DNA from: DATHRK01 sp035465395
GTDB taxonomy: Bacteria; Gemmatimonadota; Gemmatimonadetes; Longimicrobiales; RSA9
Length of the DNA: 49,524 nucleotides
NCBI GenBank assembly: GCA_035465395.1
Contig: DATHRK010000064.1
Location: 1-49,524, forward strand
Reading direction: 5' to 3'
In this document: positions 18,652 to 27,994 of the stretch, piece after piece
How positions within the stretch are numbered: the first letter of the stretch is position 1
How the letters are laid out: each line of letters opens with the position of its first letter
Program-made: the position numbers and the translations under genes
The notes under the pieces: model-generated
Database searches by the model: none
What the model saw: only the letters and a program-made list of their open reading frames with translations
Told to the model about the DNA's origin: nothing

Positions 18652-19605
18652 ATGCTTCCCAAGAACGCTAGGGGCCTGCTGGCCGGGCTCGCGGTATGCA
18701 CCGGTGTGCTCGCCTGCGACGACCCTTCGGGCTCGGAAATCTCCCGCATCTCCATCCTTCTGACCGACGCCGTCGACGAGGAGGTCGTCGCCGCGCACGT
18801 CGGGATCGCCTCCATCGAGCTGATCGGCGGCGGGCCGGAGGTCGGGGGCGCGATCGTGCTGCGCAGCGATCCGTGGGTGGGCGACGTGATGGAGCTCCAG
18901 AACACCTTCGCCACGCTGGTGGGCGAGGTGCAGATTCCGTCCGGCAGGTACACGGAAGTGCGGTTCATCTTCAGCGGCATGTGCATCGAGGTCGATGAGG
19001 ACGACGACGGCGTCGCCGACGCGACCTACCAGACCGAGGGCTTCGACGAGTGCCAGGCGCTCGGCGATCCGGGGGTTCTCCAGCCGCCGAGCTTCATGGC
19101 GTCCGGCCTGAAGGTGAAGCTGCCCGGGGGCAACTTCCCGATCGAGGGCGGCGACCACACGCTGCTGATGGACTTCGACGTGGCGGCCAGCTTCGGTCAC
19201 CCGACGGGCACCGACTCCTGGATCGCGCACCCCGTGATCCATGCTTCGGAGTTCCACCTCGCCGCGACGGTCACGGTCAACGTCACGCTGGACGCGGCGG
19301 GGCTCGGTGCGCTGACCGCCGACGCCGTGTTCGCCGCGATGAGCGCCAGCCTCGGCGGCGAGACCATGGCGGTGGTGCAGGACGGCGGGGGTGCTCTCAC
19401 CGGCAGCGTCGTCTTCGGGCTGCAGGTTCCGGGCGACTACACGGTGGACGTGACCGCAACCGTTTTCGACCTCACGGCAGTGGCCGACGTCACGGTGGAT
19501 GGCGTCGACGCGGGAATGGGCCTCTCGCTGCCGCTGAACGTGTCGCTCGGCGAGAGCGCCGATGCGATCGTCGACGTCGACGTTTCGGCGGTGGCGCCGT
19601 CCTGA
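18652..19605 (+). CDS. DUF4382-type lipoprotein
   Basis: 317 aa. The ATG at 18652 follows AGAGGAC at proper spacing and begins a lipoprotein signal with lipobox VLAC and then DD. The body opens ISRISILLTDAVDEEVVAAHVGIASIELIGGG, the DUF4382 pattern, and continues with VMELQNTFATLVGEVQIPSGRYTEVRFIF. An acidic DEDDDGVAD segment looks like a calcium loop. The C-terminal third is beta-rich and repetitive with many Val/Ala/Asp. It is predicted to be cell-surface or periplasmic; its function is unknown. Confidence 0.83.
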   Translation: MLPKNARGLLAGLAVCTGVLACDDPSGSEISRISILLTDAVDEEVVAAHVGIASIELIGGGPEVGGAIVLRSDPWVGDVMELQNTFATLVGEVQIPSGRYTEVRFIFSGMCIEVDEDDDGVADATYQTEGFDECQALGDPGVLQPPSFMASGLKVKLPGGNFPIEGGDHTLLMDFDVAASFGHPTGTDSWIAHPVIHASEFHLAATVTVNVTLDAAGLGALTADAVFAAMSASLGGETMAVVQDGGGALTGSVVFGLQVPGDYTVDVTATVFDLTAVADVTVDGVDAGMGLSLPLNVSLGESADAIVDVDVSAVAPS

Positions 19606-19639
19606 CGCCGCTCTAGCAACCCGAGGCGTAGCCCGCACG

Positions 19640-19674
19640 AACGGGGTCTCGCGAACCGATCGCGAGGCCCCGTT
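19640..19674. terminator. Bidirectional terminator between convergent genes
   Basis: A 15-bp stem with one G-U pair: 19640-19654 (AACGGGGTCTCGCGA) and 19660-19674 (TCGCGAGGCCCCGTT), loop 5 nt. It sits between the DUF4382 stop and the stop of the 116-aa gene. Confidence 0.8.
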
Positions 19675-19681
19675 CCGCCTT

Positions 19682-20032
19682 TCAGCCCTTGCGCTGCCCC
19701 GCCGCCAGCCCCATCCGATCCACGCGGGCGTGCATTTCCTGGAGGATCCGGTGGCGCTCGGCCGACTCCACGTCCGTCGCCGCCGCCTCCACCGAGGCCT
19801 CGTTGAGGTGCCGCACGAGGCCGAGGAAGTCGGTCACCTCGCTGCGCAGCTTCAGGTACTCCCTGCGCGGGCCCACGAGACGCTGTGCCAGTGTCCACAC
19901 GCCGCCCTGGATCAGCAGGATCCCGACGATGATCAGCGCGAGCTGGGTCTGCGGATCGTCGCTCGTGACGACGCCCACGAAGATGATCGCCATCCCGACC
20001 AACGCGAGAAGAACACGAACCCATATTTTCAT
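19682..20032 (-). CDS. Small two-span membrane protein, unknown function
   Basis: 116 aa. It starts at ATG 20032, inside the end of the DUF4230 gene (ATGA overlap), with GGAGA upstream. Two hydrophobic segments (VRVLLALVGMAIIFVGVV and LALIIVGILLIQGGVWTLA) are followed by a charged helical cytoplasmic tail (LKLRSEVTDFLGLVRHLNEASVEAA...HRILQEMHARVDRMG) that could form a coiled coil. No family is recognised with confidence. Third gene of an operon with the amidohydrolase and DUF4230 protein. Confidence 0.75.
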   Translation of the reverse strand: MKIWVRVLLALVGMAIIFVGVVTSDDPQTQLALIIVGILLIQGGVWTLAQRLVGPRREYLKLRSEVTDFLGLVRHLNEASVEAAATDVESAERHRILQEMHARVDRMGLAAGQRKG

Positions 20033-20769
20033 TCTGGTCTTCTCCTGCCCGGGGTGTCCGAGAACAGCACCTCGATGCGCGGGTCGGCCACGCCCGCGGC
20101 CTCCAGGGGCGGCCCGAGAGCGACTTCGAGGGCGCGGGCGGTGTTGCGTCGCGGCTGATCCGAGTCTTGCAGGTGGCGAATGCCCTGAGCCCTGAGGGCA
20201 CGCTCCATCAGGCGGATGGCCTCCTGCTCGACGTCTCGACCGCTCGCGTCCAAGCGCGCCCACCCGACGTCGGTCTCGACCTCCATCGCCTCCAGCACCG
20301 GCTCGACACTCCAGATAGTCGGCGCCGGGACGGTGATGCGCACATCGCCGTCCTCGCCGATCTCGATGTCCTCGGGCGCGATGCGCGAGAGCTCCACACC
20401 GTACGAGACGCGCCCGGGCATGCGCACGGTGGCGCTGGTGGTACCGAGGTTGAGATCGAGGAGCCCCGGGAGAAGCCTGCGGGTGTTGGCCACGCGGGTC
20501 GTCGCGCTCAGATCCACGGCGCCGGTGACCAGGAACGTCTCGGGAGTCTCCCGCTGAATGGCGGTGTAGAGCGCACCGCGGATCTCGGTCGCCGATGGGC
20601 GCAGCCAACGGCCCGGAAAGCCTGATAGCCAGGCCGCGAAGACCACGAGCACCGTCAGGACCGCGGCCGCCCCGATCATCCACGCCCATCGCCGCGACGG
20701 GCCGGGAGCCGCCGGTGGGTCCGGCGACCGGGCCGGGGCCGCGTCGGGCGAACCGTCGCGCGCCGTCAC
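20029..20769 (-). CDS. DUF4230 family membrane-anchored protein
   Basis: 246 aa from a GTG at 20769 with GGCGGA upstream. A Pro/Ala-rich cytoplasmic leader of about 28 residues precedes one membrane span (MIGAAAVLTVLVVFAAWLSGF). The extracytoplasmic part matches DUF4230: a repeated beta pattern with GVELSRIAPEDIEIGEDGDVRITVPAPTIWSVEP and a C-terminal helix (EQEAIRLMERALRAQGIRHLQ). No function is assigned to the family. It begins 17 nt after the amidohydrolase stop. Confidence 0.8.
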   Translation of the reverse strand: MTARDGSPDAAPARSPDPPAAPGPSRRWAWMIGAAAVLTVLVVFAAWLSGFPGRWLRPSATEIRGALYTAIQRETPETFLVTGAVDLSATTRVANTRRLLPGLLDLNLGTTSATVRMPGRVSYGVELSRIAPEDIEIGEDGDVRITVPAPTIWSVEPVLEAMEVETDVGWARLDASGRDVEQEAIRLMERALRAQGIRHLQDSDQPRRNTARALEVALGPPLEAAGVADPRIEVLFSDTPGRRRPE

Positions 20770-20785
20770 GGTCCGCCCGCCACCG

Positions 20786-22189
20786 TCAGGGGGCTTCGGG
20801 CGCGCTCGATCGGTTGGCCTCCGCGATGGCCTCGAGCCCTGACGCGATCTCGTCGGCGCCGAGCCAGCGCCCCTGGATCATGACCCCGGCGACTTCGCCG
20901 ACGTTCGCGACATCCTCCAGGGGGTTGGCGCGCAGGAGCACGAGGTCGGCCGCCATGCCCTCCGCCACCACACCGCGGTCGGCGGCTCCGAGGTGATCGG
21001 CCACGTTGACGGTGCCCGTGCGAAGCGCCTGGTACGGCGTGAGCCCTGCAGCTACCAGAGCCGCCAGCTCCTCGTGCATGGAGAACCCGGGCACGTTGAA
21101 GATCTGGGGCGCGTCCGAGCCGAGCAGGATGGGCACGCCGGCGTCGTGCAGGGCCTTGATCAGACGCCGCCGGAGGTCCACGAAGGCGTCCAACTCCTCC
21201 TGCGAGGTAGACCCCCGAATGGCGGCGACCTGCTGGCCCCAGTTGGCGCGCACGCCCGGCACCATGTAGCGCACGTCGTCGCGGCGGTAGAGCGCGTCCA
21301 CGTTCGCCTCACCTACCAGATCCTCGATCAGGCTCTGTGTGGGCACCTGGGCGACGCCCGCCTCCGCCGTGAGGCGCACGAGCTCCTCCAGACCCGACTC
21401 GTCCACGTACGCCATCGTGTTCGTGCCGAAGAACGCCGGGTCCGGAGCGTCTTCGGTGAGCAAGGCGTTCACGTAGCCGTCGAGGTGGTCGATCGTCCAG
21501 CCGCCGAGCTCCAGGTAGCGGCGCACGCCCACATCCGAGGGCACGTGCCCGGCGAAGCGAATGCCGACGCGCTGGGCCGTGGCCGCCAGCGTGTCGAACG
21601 TCTCGCGTCCGATGCCGGGGTGGATCTTGAGCAGGTCGTAGCCGGCGGCCGCCTGAGCCTCGACGGCCTCACGGGCCGCCTGGGGCGTAGGGACGCTGTT
21701 GCCGTTCAGCGAGGGACCGGTCGTCACGAGACGCGGACCGAGCTTCGTGCCGGCGTCGAGGGAGTCGCGCAGCGGCAGATGGTGCGGCGCGCCGAGCATC
21801 CCCCGGATCGTCGTGATCCCGTTCGCCAGGAACAGGAAGAGGATCTGGTCGGTGAACTCCCCCTGGCCGGCCTGCGGGGGCACGTGCGCGTGCATCTCCG
21901 CCAGGCCCGGCATCAGGAACATGCCGTCGGCCTCGATGGTTCGGGTGCCCTCCGGCAGGGCGACGCCGGCTTCGCCGATCCAGGTGATGCGGCCACCCTC
22001 GACGAGGACGGTCCGGTCGGGCAGCACCTCCTCGGTGTCCATGGGTACGACGTCCACTCCGACGAACGCCATGTCCGCCGTGCCGGGCGGCGGTGGCCCG
22101 TCGCCGGTGCTCTGCGCACAGGCGCCCGCAGGCAGGGCGACGAACAGTGCCGGGAGAAGAATGCCGCGGGAGATCCGCAGTGGTGCCAT
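20786..22189 (-). CDS. Exported amidohydrolase (metal-dependent hydrolase superfamily)
   Basis: 467 aa. The ATG at 22189 is preceded by CAGGAGG. A signal peptide ends in LPAGACAQS, which could be a lipobox cysteine or an ordinary AQ|S cleavage. Metal-site motifs: MPGLAEMHAHV (HxH), LLKIHPG (candidate carbamylated Lys), RFAGHVP, TIDHLDG and LLGSDAPQ (catalytic Asp). The C-terminal AADLVLLRANPLEDVANV block closes the small composite domain as in imidazolonepropionase/prolidase-like amidohydrolases. The substrate cannot be told. Confidence 0.9.
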   Translation of the reverse strand: MAPLRISRGILLPALFVALPAGACAQSTGDGPPPPGTADMAFVGVDVVPMDTEEVLPDRTVLVEGGRITWIGEAGVALPEGTRTIEADGMFLMPGLAEMHAHVPPQAGQGEFTDQILFLFLANGITTIRGMLGAPHHLPLRDSLDAGTKLGPRLVTTGPSLNGNSVPTPQAAREAVEAQAAAGYDLLKIHPGIGRETFDTLAATAQRVGIRFAGHVPSDVGVRRYLELGGWTIDHLDGYVNALLTEDAPDPAFFGTNTMAYVDESGLEELVRLTAEAGVAQVPTQSLIEDLVGEANVDALYRRDDVRYMVPGVRANWGQQVAAIRGSTSQEELDAFVDLRRRLIKALHDAGVPILLGSDAPQIFNVPGFSMHEELAALVAAGLTPYQALRTGTVNVADHLGAADRGVVAEGMAADLVLLRANPLEDVANVGEVAGVMIQGRWLGADEIASGLEAIAEANRSSAPEAP

Positions 22190-22447
22190 CACGGTGCTGC
22201 CTCCTGTGGGAAGCGGAACGGTTCGAATGTGGGACGGCACGAACCCGGGTACAACCGGGTGCCGCCCCGCGTCGGGCGAGCACGACCGTGGTGCGCACGA
22301 TTGGGCGGTGGCCGCGCTCCGAAGCTCGCAACCGATGCGATGTGTGCAAGCATGGACCCCTGGCGCGTCCCTGCGGTTGGAAGCGGTCGATCCTTCGTCG
22401 GCGCGCCGGGGACGATCGACCCACAGCTCCCGGGGTAGGCAACGTCC

Positions 22448-22957
22448 ATGGCCGTCGACTGGGAAGCCATCTATCGCGAGGCGTGGAGCGACCTCGTCGG
22501 CTACCTCTACCACAAGGTGTGGGACGAGGAGCGGGCGCGGGATCTCGCGCAGGAGGCCTTCGTGCGCGCGCTGGATTCGGAGCCGGACAACCCGCGCTCC
22601 TGGCTCTTCACGATCGCCACCAACCTCGCCCGGGACGAGGCGCGGGGCGCCGCCCGGCGACGCCGCCACCTGACGCTGCTCCGGACGGAGTCGCCGGTGG
22701 CCGCCGACCCGCCCGATGTCATTCGCGACCTGGACCGGCGCGAGCGGGCCGAGCGGGTGCGGAGCGCGCTCGACCTGCTGGGCGACCGGGACCGTGAGAT
22801 GCTCCTGCTGCACCAGGCCGGTCTGGACTACGGGGAAATCGCCGCGCGTAGCGGGCTCTCGCGCGGCTCCGTCGGCACGACGCTCTCACGCGCGCGCCGG
22901 CGCTTGTCGGACGCGTATCGGGAACTGGAGGAGGGACGCGATGCCGCACGCGGATGA
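22448..22957 (+). CDS. ECF RNA polymerase sigma factor
   Basis: 169 aa. Region 2: LVGYLYHKVWDEERARDLAQEAFVRAL, then PRSWLFTIATNLARDEAR. Region 4: LGDRDREMLLLHQAGLDYGEIAARSGLSRGSVGTTLSRARRRL. The 3' end overlaps the zinc-finger anti-sigma gene by 17 nt, indicating coupled synthesis of the pair. It is divergent from the amidohydrolase across a 258-nt gap in which I see no convincing ECF promoter. Confidence 0.95.
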   Translation: MAVDWEAIYREAWSDLVGYLYHKVWDEERARDLAQEAFVRALDSEPDNPRSWLFTIATNLARDEARGAARRRRHLTLLRTESPVAADPPDVIRDLDRRERAERVRSALDLLGDRDREMLLLHQAGLDYGEIAARSGLSRGSVGTTLSRARRRLSDAYRELEEGRDAARG

Positions 22958-24350
22958 AGGGCGGCTGCACGCCTATCTGGACGGGGCGCTCCACGCGGAG
23001 GATCCGCGCGCGGCGCGTGCCCTCGAGAGCCACCTGGAGACCTGCGCCGATTGCCAGGCGCTGCTCGAGTTCGAGCGGGCCGTCCGCGACGAGGCGTCCG
23101 CGCTGCTCGCCGACGCGCTCCCCGCAGCAGCCGGTGCGCCGCCTCCGTGGGAGGAAATTCTGCACCGTGCCGGACGGGGCGAGTCCGTCGCGGCGGCTGG
23201 CTCGGGTGCTGCTGCCTCGGTTGCGGCGTCAGCCGCGGCGAGCGGCGCCGCGGCGGGTGATGCGGCCGCCACGCCGCACGGCGGTGGCCACGCCGGGGTG
23301 CCGCAGAGCGGACAGGATCGGCGGCCGCATCGGGGCTTCGCGTGGCTTCCGGCGGGGCCGCGCCTGGCATGGGCCGCGAGCGTCGTGGTAGCGCTCGGCG
23401 TCGGCTGGTGGTCCCACGCCGCGCTCGGGGCCGACCCCTTCCGGCCGAGCGCACCGACGGGGGAGGAGAGCACGATCCTGGACATGGTTCCCGGCGGGGC
23501 GCCGGAAGAAACCGCGGCCGACGACGCGGCGGCGGGCGAAGAGGGCGACGCCCGCGGCGAGGCTCGGGAGTCCTTCGATGACCTCGGGCCGGCGACGCCC
23601 GCTGCGTCGCAGAACGAGGCCGCGCCTCCCGCGGCTCGCAGGGACCCGGCCGACCCCGCTTTCCAGGCGTTCGCCGAGACCGAGAGCCCGGACGGCCCGC
23701 CGGCCGCGAGCGAACAGGAGCCGGCGGCGCAGCGCGAACCGGCGGCGGCGGAGAGCGCTCCGCGGGCCCGCGGCGCGCGTCAGGAAGCGGCCGCGGCGGT
23801 CGCCGGCGACGTGGCCATCGAGGCGGTAGTGGTCGATTCCGTCGAGGAGGAGGACGCGTTGGCCCGAGACGCGCCCCCGGCGCCGCCAGCCCTCGCGAAA
23901 GACGAGGACGCGCCGGAACCGGCGGCGGTCGCTCCCCAGCTACTGGAAGGCATCGCGGCCGGGTTCCGAGGCGCCGAATCGTGGACGCGGGTGGACCTGA
24001 CCGAGGCACGCGCGCTGCTCGGGCGAACGCCCGTGGGTGTCCCCGGCGCGGACCTCGTCGACGTGTCCTGGGGCGCCGGCGGCCGCACGTTGCGGGTAAC
24101 GCAGCGGCTGGAGACCGGCGAGCGCGTCGACCTCTATCAGTGGAACGTGGCCGAAGCGGGGAACCGAGCGCTGGACGGTGCCGCCCTGGCGGACTCCGCG
24201 GCCCGCAGCGAGCGCGCGGCCGCCGCCCGGCGCGCACCCGGCACCCCCACGATCCTCACCGAGGAGGGTCTGCTGGTGGCCGGCTCGGGGTCCCTGGACG
24301 CGGCCGCGCTGCAGGACCTGCTGGCAACGCTGGAGCCGCTGGAGGAGTAG
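22941..24350 (+). CDS. Zinc-finger (zf-HC2) anti-sigma factor, single-span
   Basis: 469 aa. The N-terminus has the zf-HC2 motif (H10 in LHAYLDG, then HLETCADCQ), giving the His-x3-Cys-x2-Cys zinc site that holds the cognate sigma factor. An Ala/Gly-rich linker leads to one membrane span (LAWAASVVVALGVGWW). An unusually long Ala/Pro/Glu-rich, probably disordered periplasmic stretch of about 190 residues follows, and then a folded C-terminal domain (AGFRGAESWTRVDLTEARALLG... LVDVSWGAGGRTLRVTQRLETG). The ATG at 22941 is preceded by GGAGGAG. Confidence 0.9.
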   Translation: MPHADEGRLHAYLDGALHAEDPRAARALESHLETCADCQALLEFERAVRDEASALLADALPAAAGAPPPWEEILHRAGRGESVAAAGSGAAASVAASAAASGAAAGDAAATPHGGGHAGVPQSGQDRRPHRGFAWLPAGPRLAWAASVVVALGVGWWSHAALGADPFRPSAPTGEESTILDMVPGGAPEETAADDAAAGEEGDARGEARESFDDLGPATPAASQNEAAPPAARRDPADPAFQAFAETESPDGPPAASEQEPAAQREPAAAESAPRARGARQEAAAAVAGDVAIEAVVVDSVEEEDALARDAPPAPPALAKDEDAPEPAAVAPQLLEGIAAGFRGAESWTRVDLTEARALLGRTPVGVPGADLVDVSWGAGGRTLRVTQRLETGERVDLYQWNVAEAGNRALDGAALADSAARSERAAAARRAPGTPTILTEEGLLVAGSGSLDAAALQDLLATLEPLEE

Positions 24351-24397
24351 CGCAGCCGACCGCCCCTCGCCGCGGCGGCGCAGCGGCCGGCCTCCGC

Positions 24398-25129
24398 TCA
24401 GCCGGAGATCTCTCCCAGGGCCTGTGCCGCCGCGCCGCGCACGCGCGGGTCGGCGTCGTCCGCCAGAACCCGCGTCAGCGCCGGGATCGCGGCGGCGTCC
24501 TCGATCTCGCCCAGCGCCCACGTGGCCGCGATTCGCACGTCGGGCGAGCCGTCGTTCAGGAGCTCCTCGAGGACGACGCGGTCGCCTTCGCTGTCGACCG
24601 CCCCGATCCCCAGCGTCGCGCGGCGACGGCGCTCGGGATCGGTGTCGGCGAGGATCGGACGCAGCAGCGCCGAGGCGCCTTTCGGCTCGGCGTGATCCAG
24701 GAGGCTCAGCGCGAGTCGCGGCGGGCAACCCTCCTCGTCGAGAAGGGAGCCGATCAGGACGCGCGCCCCTTCCTGCGTCCGGGCGGCGCGGAAGCCCGCC
24801 TCGAGCGTCGCCGCCGAGGCGTCGGGGCGGGTCAGGCGGCCGTGGGAACGGCGGCCGCCGAACCAGATCCCCTGCTGGACGCCGCGAGCCGCGAGCTCGC
24901 AGGCCAGCCCGTCGAGGCCGCGCGCCGCGGCCAGCACTTCTTCCAGCGATCCCGCGTCGGACGCCTGTCCCCGCGCGGAGCCGCCCGTAGAGCCCGCCAC
25001 CGTCGTGGTGAGCCGCGGCAGGTCGGCGGACGCCGGCGGCAGATCGGCCGGCTCCTCACCCCCGATCGCCCACGCCACGGCGAGAATCAGCCCGGCCGCG
25101 CCGAGCCCTGCTCCGCTCGGTAGGGTCAT
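24398..25129 (-). CDS. Exported or anchored HEAT-repeat protein
   Basis: 243 aa. It starts at ATG 25129, overlapping the stop of the M56-HEAT gene (TGATG). The N-terminal hydrophobic segment GAGLGAAGLILAVAWAIGG is a signal or anchor. The C-terminal 110 residues hold EZ-HEAT repeats ending ATWALGEIE and AAQALGEIS, of the same type as in the upstream protein. A Cys-containing, Gly/Arg-rich middle part is not recognised. Its coupled translation suggests a partner of the M56 sensor. Confidence 0.82.
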   Translation of the reverse strand: MTLPSGAGLGAAGLILAVAWAIGGEEPADLPPASADLPRLTTTVAGSTGGSARGQASDAGSLEEVLAAARGLDGLACELAARGVQQGIWFGGRRSHGRLTRPDASAATLEAGFRAARTQEGARVLIGSLLDEEGCPPRLALSLLDHAEPKGASALLRPILADTDPERRRRATLGIGAVDSEGDRVVLEELLNDGSPDVRIAATWALGEIEDAAAIPALTRVLADDADPRVRGAAAQALGEISG

Positions 25130-27990
25130 CAGAAGTCGAAGTCGGGGTCGGGATCGGGATCGTGGGACCACATGTCCCACGCGTCGTCCCAGCCGTCCCA
25201 GTCGACGCCGCGGAAGGCGTCGTCGAAGTCGAAGTGGAAGTCGAAGTCGATGTCCAGGTCGATGCCCGAGCCACCCCGGCCGAGCGCCGCGGTCGCGGCG
25301 CGCCGCATCTCCGGATCGCCGGACTCCAACGCGTCGAGAATCGCCTGGACCGCCGACTCGGTCTCGATGTCGGCGAGACCCTCCAGCGCCAGGAGGCGGA
25401 TCGACCGGTCCTCGTCGTTCAGCGCGCGCCGCAGCGCCGGCACCGCCGCCGGGGCCTCGATCTCCTTCAGCGCCCAGATCACCGTCCGGCGCACATCCAG
25501 GTTCGCGTCGCCCGCGATCGCCGCCAGCGGCTGCGCCGCATCGGGGCTCTCGATCTGGCCCAGCGCCCAGGCGGCGCGGCGGCGCACGTCGGGGTCGCGG
25601 TCCCGCAGCAGGGGCGTCAGGTGGGGCACGCCCCGAGGGCTCTCGATCTCGCCCAGCGCCCAAACCGCCAGGGCGCGGAGGCGAGGGTCGGAGTCCTCGA
25701 GCGCGACCGCGACGGCATCGACGCCGCGCTCGCTCTCGATCTCGCCCAGCGCCCGCACCGCGCGGCGCCGGATGTCCGGGTCGGAGTCGCGCACGGCGGC
25801 ACCCAGGTACTGGACGCCGTCGGGGTGCTCGATCTCCCCGAGCGCCCAGATCGCCATGGCGCGGAGCTGGCTGTCACCGTCGCCCGCCAGACGCCCCAGC
25901 GCTGGCACCGCCTCGGGGTGCTCGATCTCGCCCAGGCCCCACACGGCCATGCGGCGCAGCTCCATCGGCGCGTTCGAAGTCGCCACCGCCGAAAGCGTAG
26001 GGATCGCGCGCCGGTCCTCGATCTCCCCGAGTCCCCAGACGGCGCGCTTGCGGATGTCGAGGCTGGCGCCGGAGGTCGCGATCTCCGACAGCGCGGGAAT
26101 CGCATCCGGGTGCTCGATTTCGCCGAGCGCCCAAACCGCCATCGCCCGCACCTCCTGCGAGTCGTCGCGCTGCGCGGCGCGGGCCAGGGCCGGGATTCCG
26201 AGCGGGCTCTCGATCTCACCGAGTGCCCACGCCGCGGCCCGACGCACGCCCTCGTCGGGGTCGTTCTCCAGGGCGCGCGACAGCGCTTCCACCGCGCGCG
26301 GATCGTCGGCCTCCCCGAGCGCCAGCGCCGCTGCGCGGCGGATGGCGACGTCGGGGTCGTCGGCGAGCACCCTGCCGAGCACGGCTGCGAGCCGCGCGCC
26401 GAGGTCCTCCTGGCCCGGTTCCTGGGCGACGAGACGCTCTAGCGCCGTGGACAGGTCGCCGGCGCCGCGCACCAGGCCCTCGATCAGGCCGTTCACGAGG
26501 CCACGCCCCCGGCCGGCGTTCTCGGCGCCGGTAGCCTCCGCACCGGCGTTCTCGCCGAGCCGCAGATCGATGGCCCCGTCATCCGGGTCGCCGTCGAGGG
26601 GCCTCCCGGCGGCATCTTCGTCAGTGGCCGCGCTGCGGTCGGCGTCGGCCTCGGAGCGGTCGAAGGGGCCGGTTGGCGTCGCGCGATCTTCGGCGGAGCG
26701 ATCCCCGGCGTCCGTCACCAGGGCCGCGCCTTCCTCCTGCCCCTCAGGGCCGCGTTCGGGCGCCAGCGCAGCCAGCGGCACGGCGATCAGCGCGACCGCC
26801 GCGACCATCGCCGCGACCGTCATGCGGCCGGCCGCCGAGCGGTGCGCGTCGGGCTCCAGGATCGCCAGCAAGCGGCCCTCGAACTCGGTGCGTCGGGCCA
26901 TGGGAATCGCGGTGGCGGGCGAGGGCACCGACGAGCACGAGCGCAGGATCGACAACAGGTGGTCCGCGTACGCGGAAGCCCGCGTGCCGGCCTGCAGGAC
27001 CATGTCGTCGCACGCACGCTCGCTCTCCGTGCGCAGGCGCGCCGCCGAGTGCCATGCCAGCGGGTTGAACCAGTGCAGCGCGCAGGTCACCCTCGAGACC
27101 ATGTGCGAGAGGATGTCGCGGCGGTGGATATGAGCCAGCTCGTGCAGGATCACCGCGCGCAGGCGGTCCTCGGTCCACGCGTGGAATCCCGTGGGCAACA
27201 CGATGGTCGGGCGGGTAATGCCCGTGGTGATCGGCATGGAGATCTCATCGCTCTCCACGACCCGCACGTAGCTGCCGATGCCGAGACGCCGGGCGAGATG
27301 GAAGACCTCGCGTTCCGAGTCCTCGTCCGTGAGTTCGCGGGAGCGCCTCACCAGACGACGCACGCGCGCGCTGCCGACGGCCAGGCGCAACCCGAGGAGC
27401 GCCGCGCCGACACCCCAGAGGGCGAGGAGCAGCTCGCGGGCACCGAAACCGCGCGCGCCGGACGCCGGGGCCGCCTCCGCGGACGCCCGCTCTCCGCCGT
27501 TCGGGCGGGCGGACCCCCGCGTCGCGGGCATGCTGGCGCGCTCGACGACCTCGCGGCCGGCGGCGTCGCCCCCCGCTCTGGCTTCGGAAGGCACCGTGGC
27601 TTGGGAAGCCGCCGGCCGGCCGTCGGCGCCTGACGCCCCGTCCAGCTCGGGCGAGGCGGACGGCACCCCGCCACCGGTCCTCGCATCGGCATCCAACCCC
27701 CGGGATGCGGCCCGATCGGCCCCGTCGAGGGACCGCGGGCCGGCCGCCGCGGCCGCGCCAATCGGCAGCACTTCCAGCTTCCACGGCAGCTTCGCCGACA
27801 GCGCGGGGAGCGCCAGGAACCCCAGGATCCCGGCGGTCCAGAGGACGTGCCGGACGGCCGCCGAACGGCCACGCATCAGGATCGCGAGGCCGGCCACCAG
27901 CGCGAGAAGTATGGAGCCGCGGATGGTCACGTCGAGCAGCAGGCCGAGCACCGGGCCGGCGTCGGAGAACGGGTGGAAGAGACCGGTCAT
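25129..27990 (-). CDS. M56 (BlaR1/MecR1-type) membrane metallopeptidase fused to about 12 HEAT repeats
   Basis: 953 aa; usual BlaR1 proteins are about 600. Two N-terminal spans (LLLDVTIRGSILLALVAGLAILM, VLWTAGILGFLALPAL) and a third near LLLALWGVGAALLGLRLAVG flank an Ala/Ser-rich loop. The peptidase motif HELAH is at about residues 283-287, with the downstream ESERACDDMVLQ motif giving the third zinc ligand. The penicillin-sensor domain of BlaR1 is absent. After an acidic linker, residues of about 540-905 carry some 12 HEAT repeats of 31 residues, each ending in ALGEIE-like motifs. The last 50 residues are an Asp/Phe/Trp-rich tail. It follows blaI directly, so it probably cleaves that repressor on an unknown signal. 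Confidence 0.9.
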   Translation of the reverse strand: MTGLFHPFSDAGPVLGLLLDVTIRGSILLALVAGLAILMRGRSAAVRHVLWTAGILGFLALPALSAKLPWKLEVLPIGAAAAAGPRSLDGADRAASRGLDADARTGGGVPSASPELDGASGADGRPAASQATVPSEARAGGDAAGREVVERASMPATRGSARPNGGERASAEAAPASGARGFGARELLLALWGVGAALLGLRLAVGSARVRRLVRRSRELTDEDSEREVFHLARRLGIGSYVRVVESDEISMPITTGITRPTIVLPTGFHAWTEDRLRAVILHELAHIHRRDILSHMVSRVTCALHWFNPLAWHSAARLRTESERACDDMVLQAGTRASAYADHLLSILRSCSSVPSPATAIPMARRTEFEGRLLAILEPDAHRSAAGRMTVAAMVAAVALIAVPLAALAPERGPEGQEEGAALVTDAGDRSAEDRATPTGPFDRSEADADRSAATDEDAAGRPLDGDPDDGAIDLRLGENAGAEATGAENAGRGRGLVNGLIEGLVRGAGDLSTALERLVAQEPGQEDLGARLAAVLGRVLADDPDVAIRRAAALALGEADDPRAVEALSRALENDPDEGVRRAAAWALGEIESPLGIPALARAAQRDDSQEVRAMAVWALGEIEHPDAIPALSEIATSGASLDIRKRAVWGLGEIEDRRAIPTLSAVATSNAPMELRRMAVWGLGEIEHPEAVPALGRLAGDGDSQLRAMAIWALGEIEHPDGVQYLGAAVRDSDPDIRRRAVRALGEIESERGVDAVAVALEDSDPRLRALAVWALGEIESPRGVPHLTPLLRDRDPDVRRRAAWALGQIESPDAAQPLAAIAGDANLDVRRTVIWALKEIEAPAAVPALRRALNDEDRSIRLLALEGLADIETESAVQAILDALESGDPEMRRAATAALGRGGSGIDLDIDFDFHFDFDDAFRGVDWDGWDDAWDMWSHDPDPDPDFDF
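25275..26375 (-). repeat. 93-bp imperfect tandem repeats encoding HEAT units
   Basis: About 12 consecutive 31-codon units lie inside the M56 gene, recognisable by recurring CTCGATCTCGCCCAGCGCCC-like segments on the plus strand. Neighbouring units are similar enough to permit recombination, which could change the repeat number. Confidence 0.7.
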
Positions 27991-27994
27991 CGGT

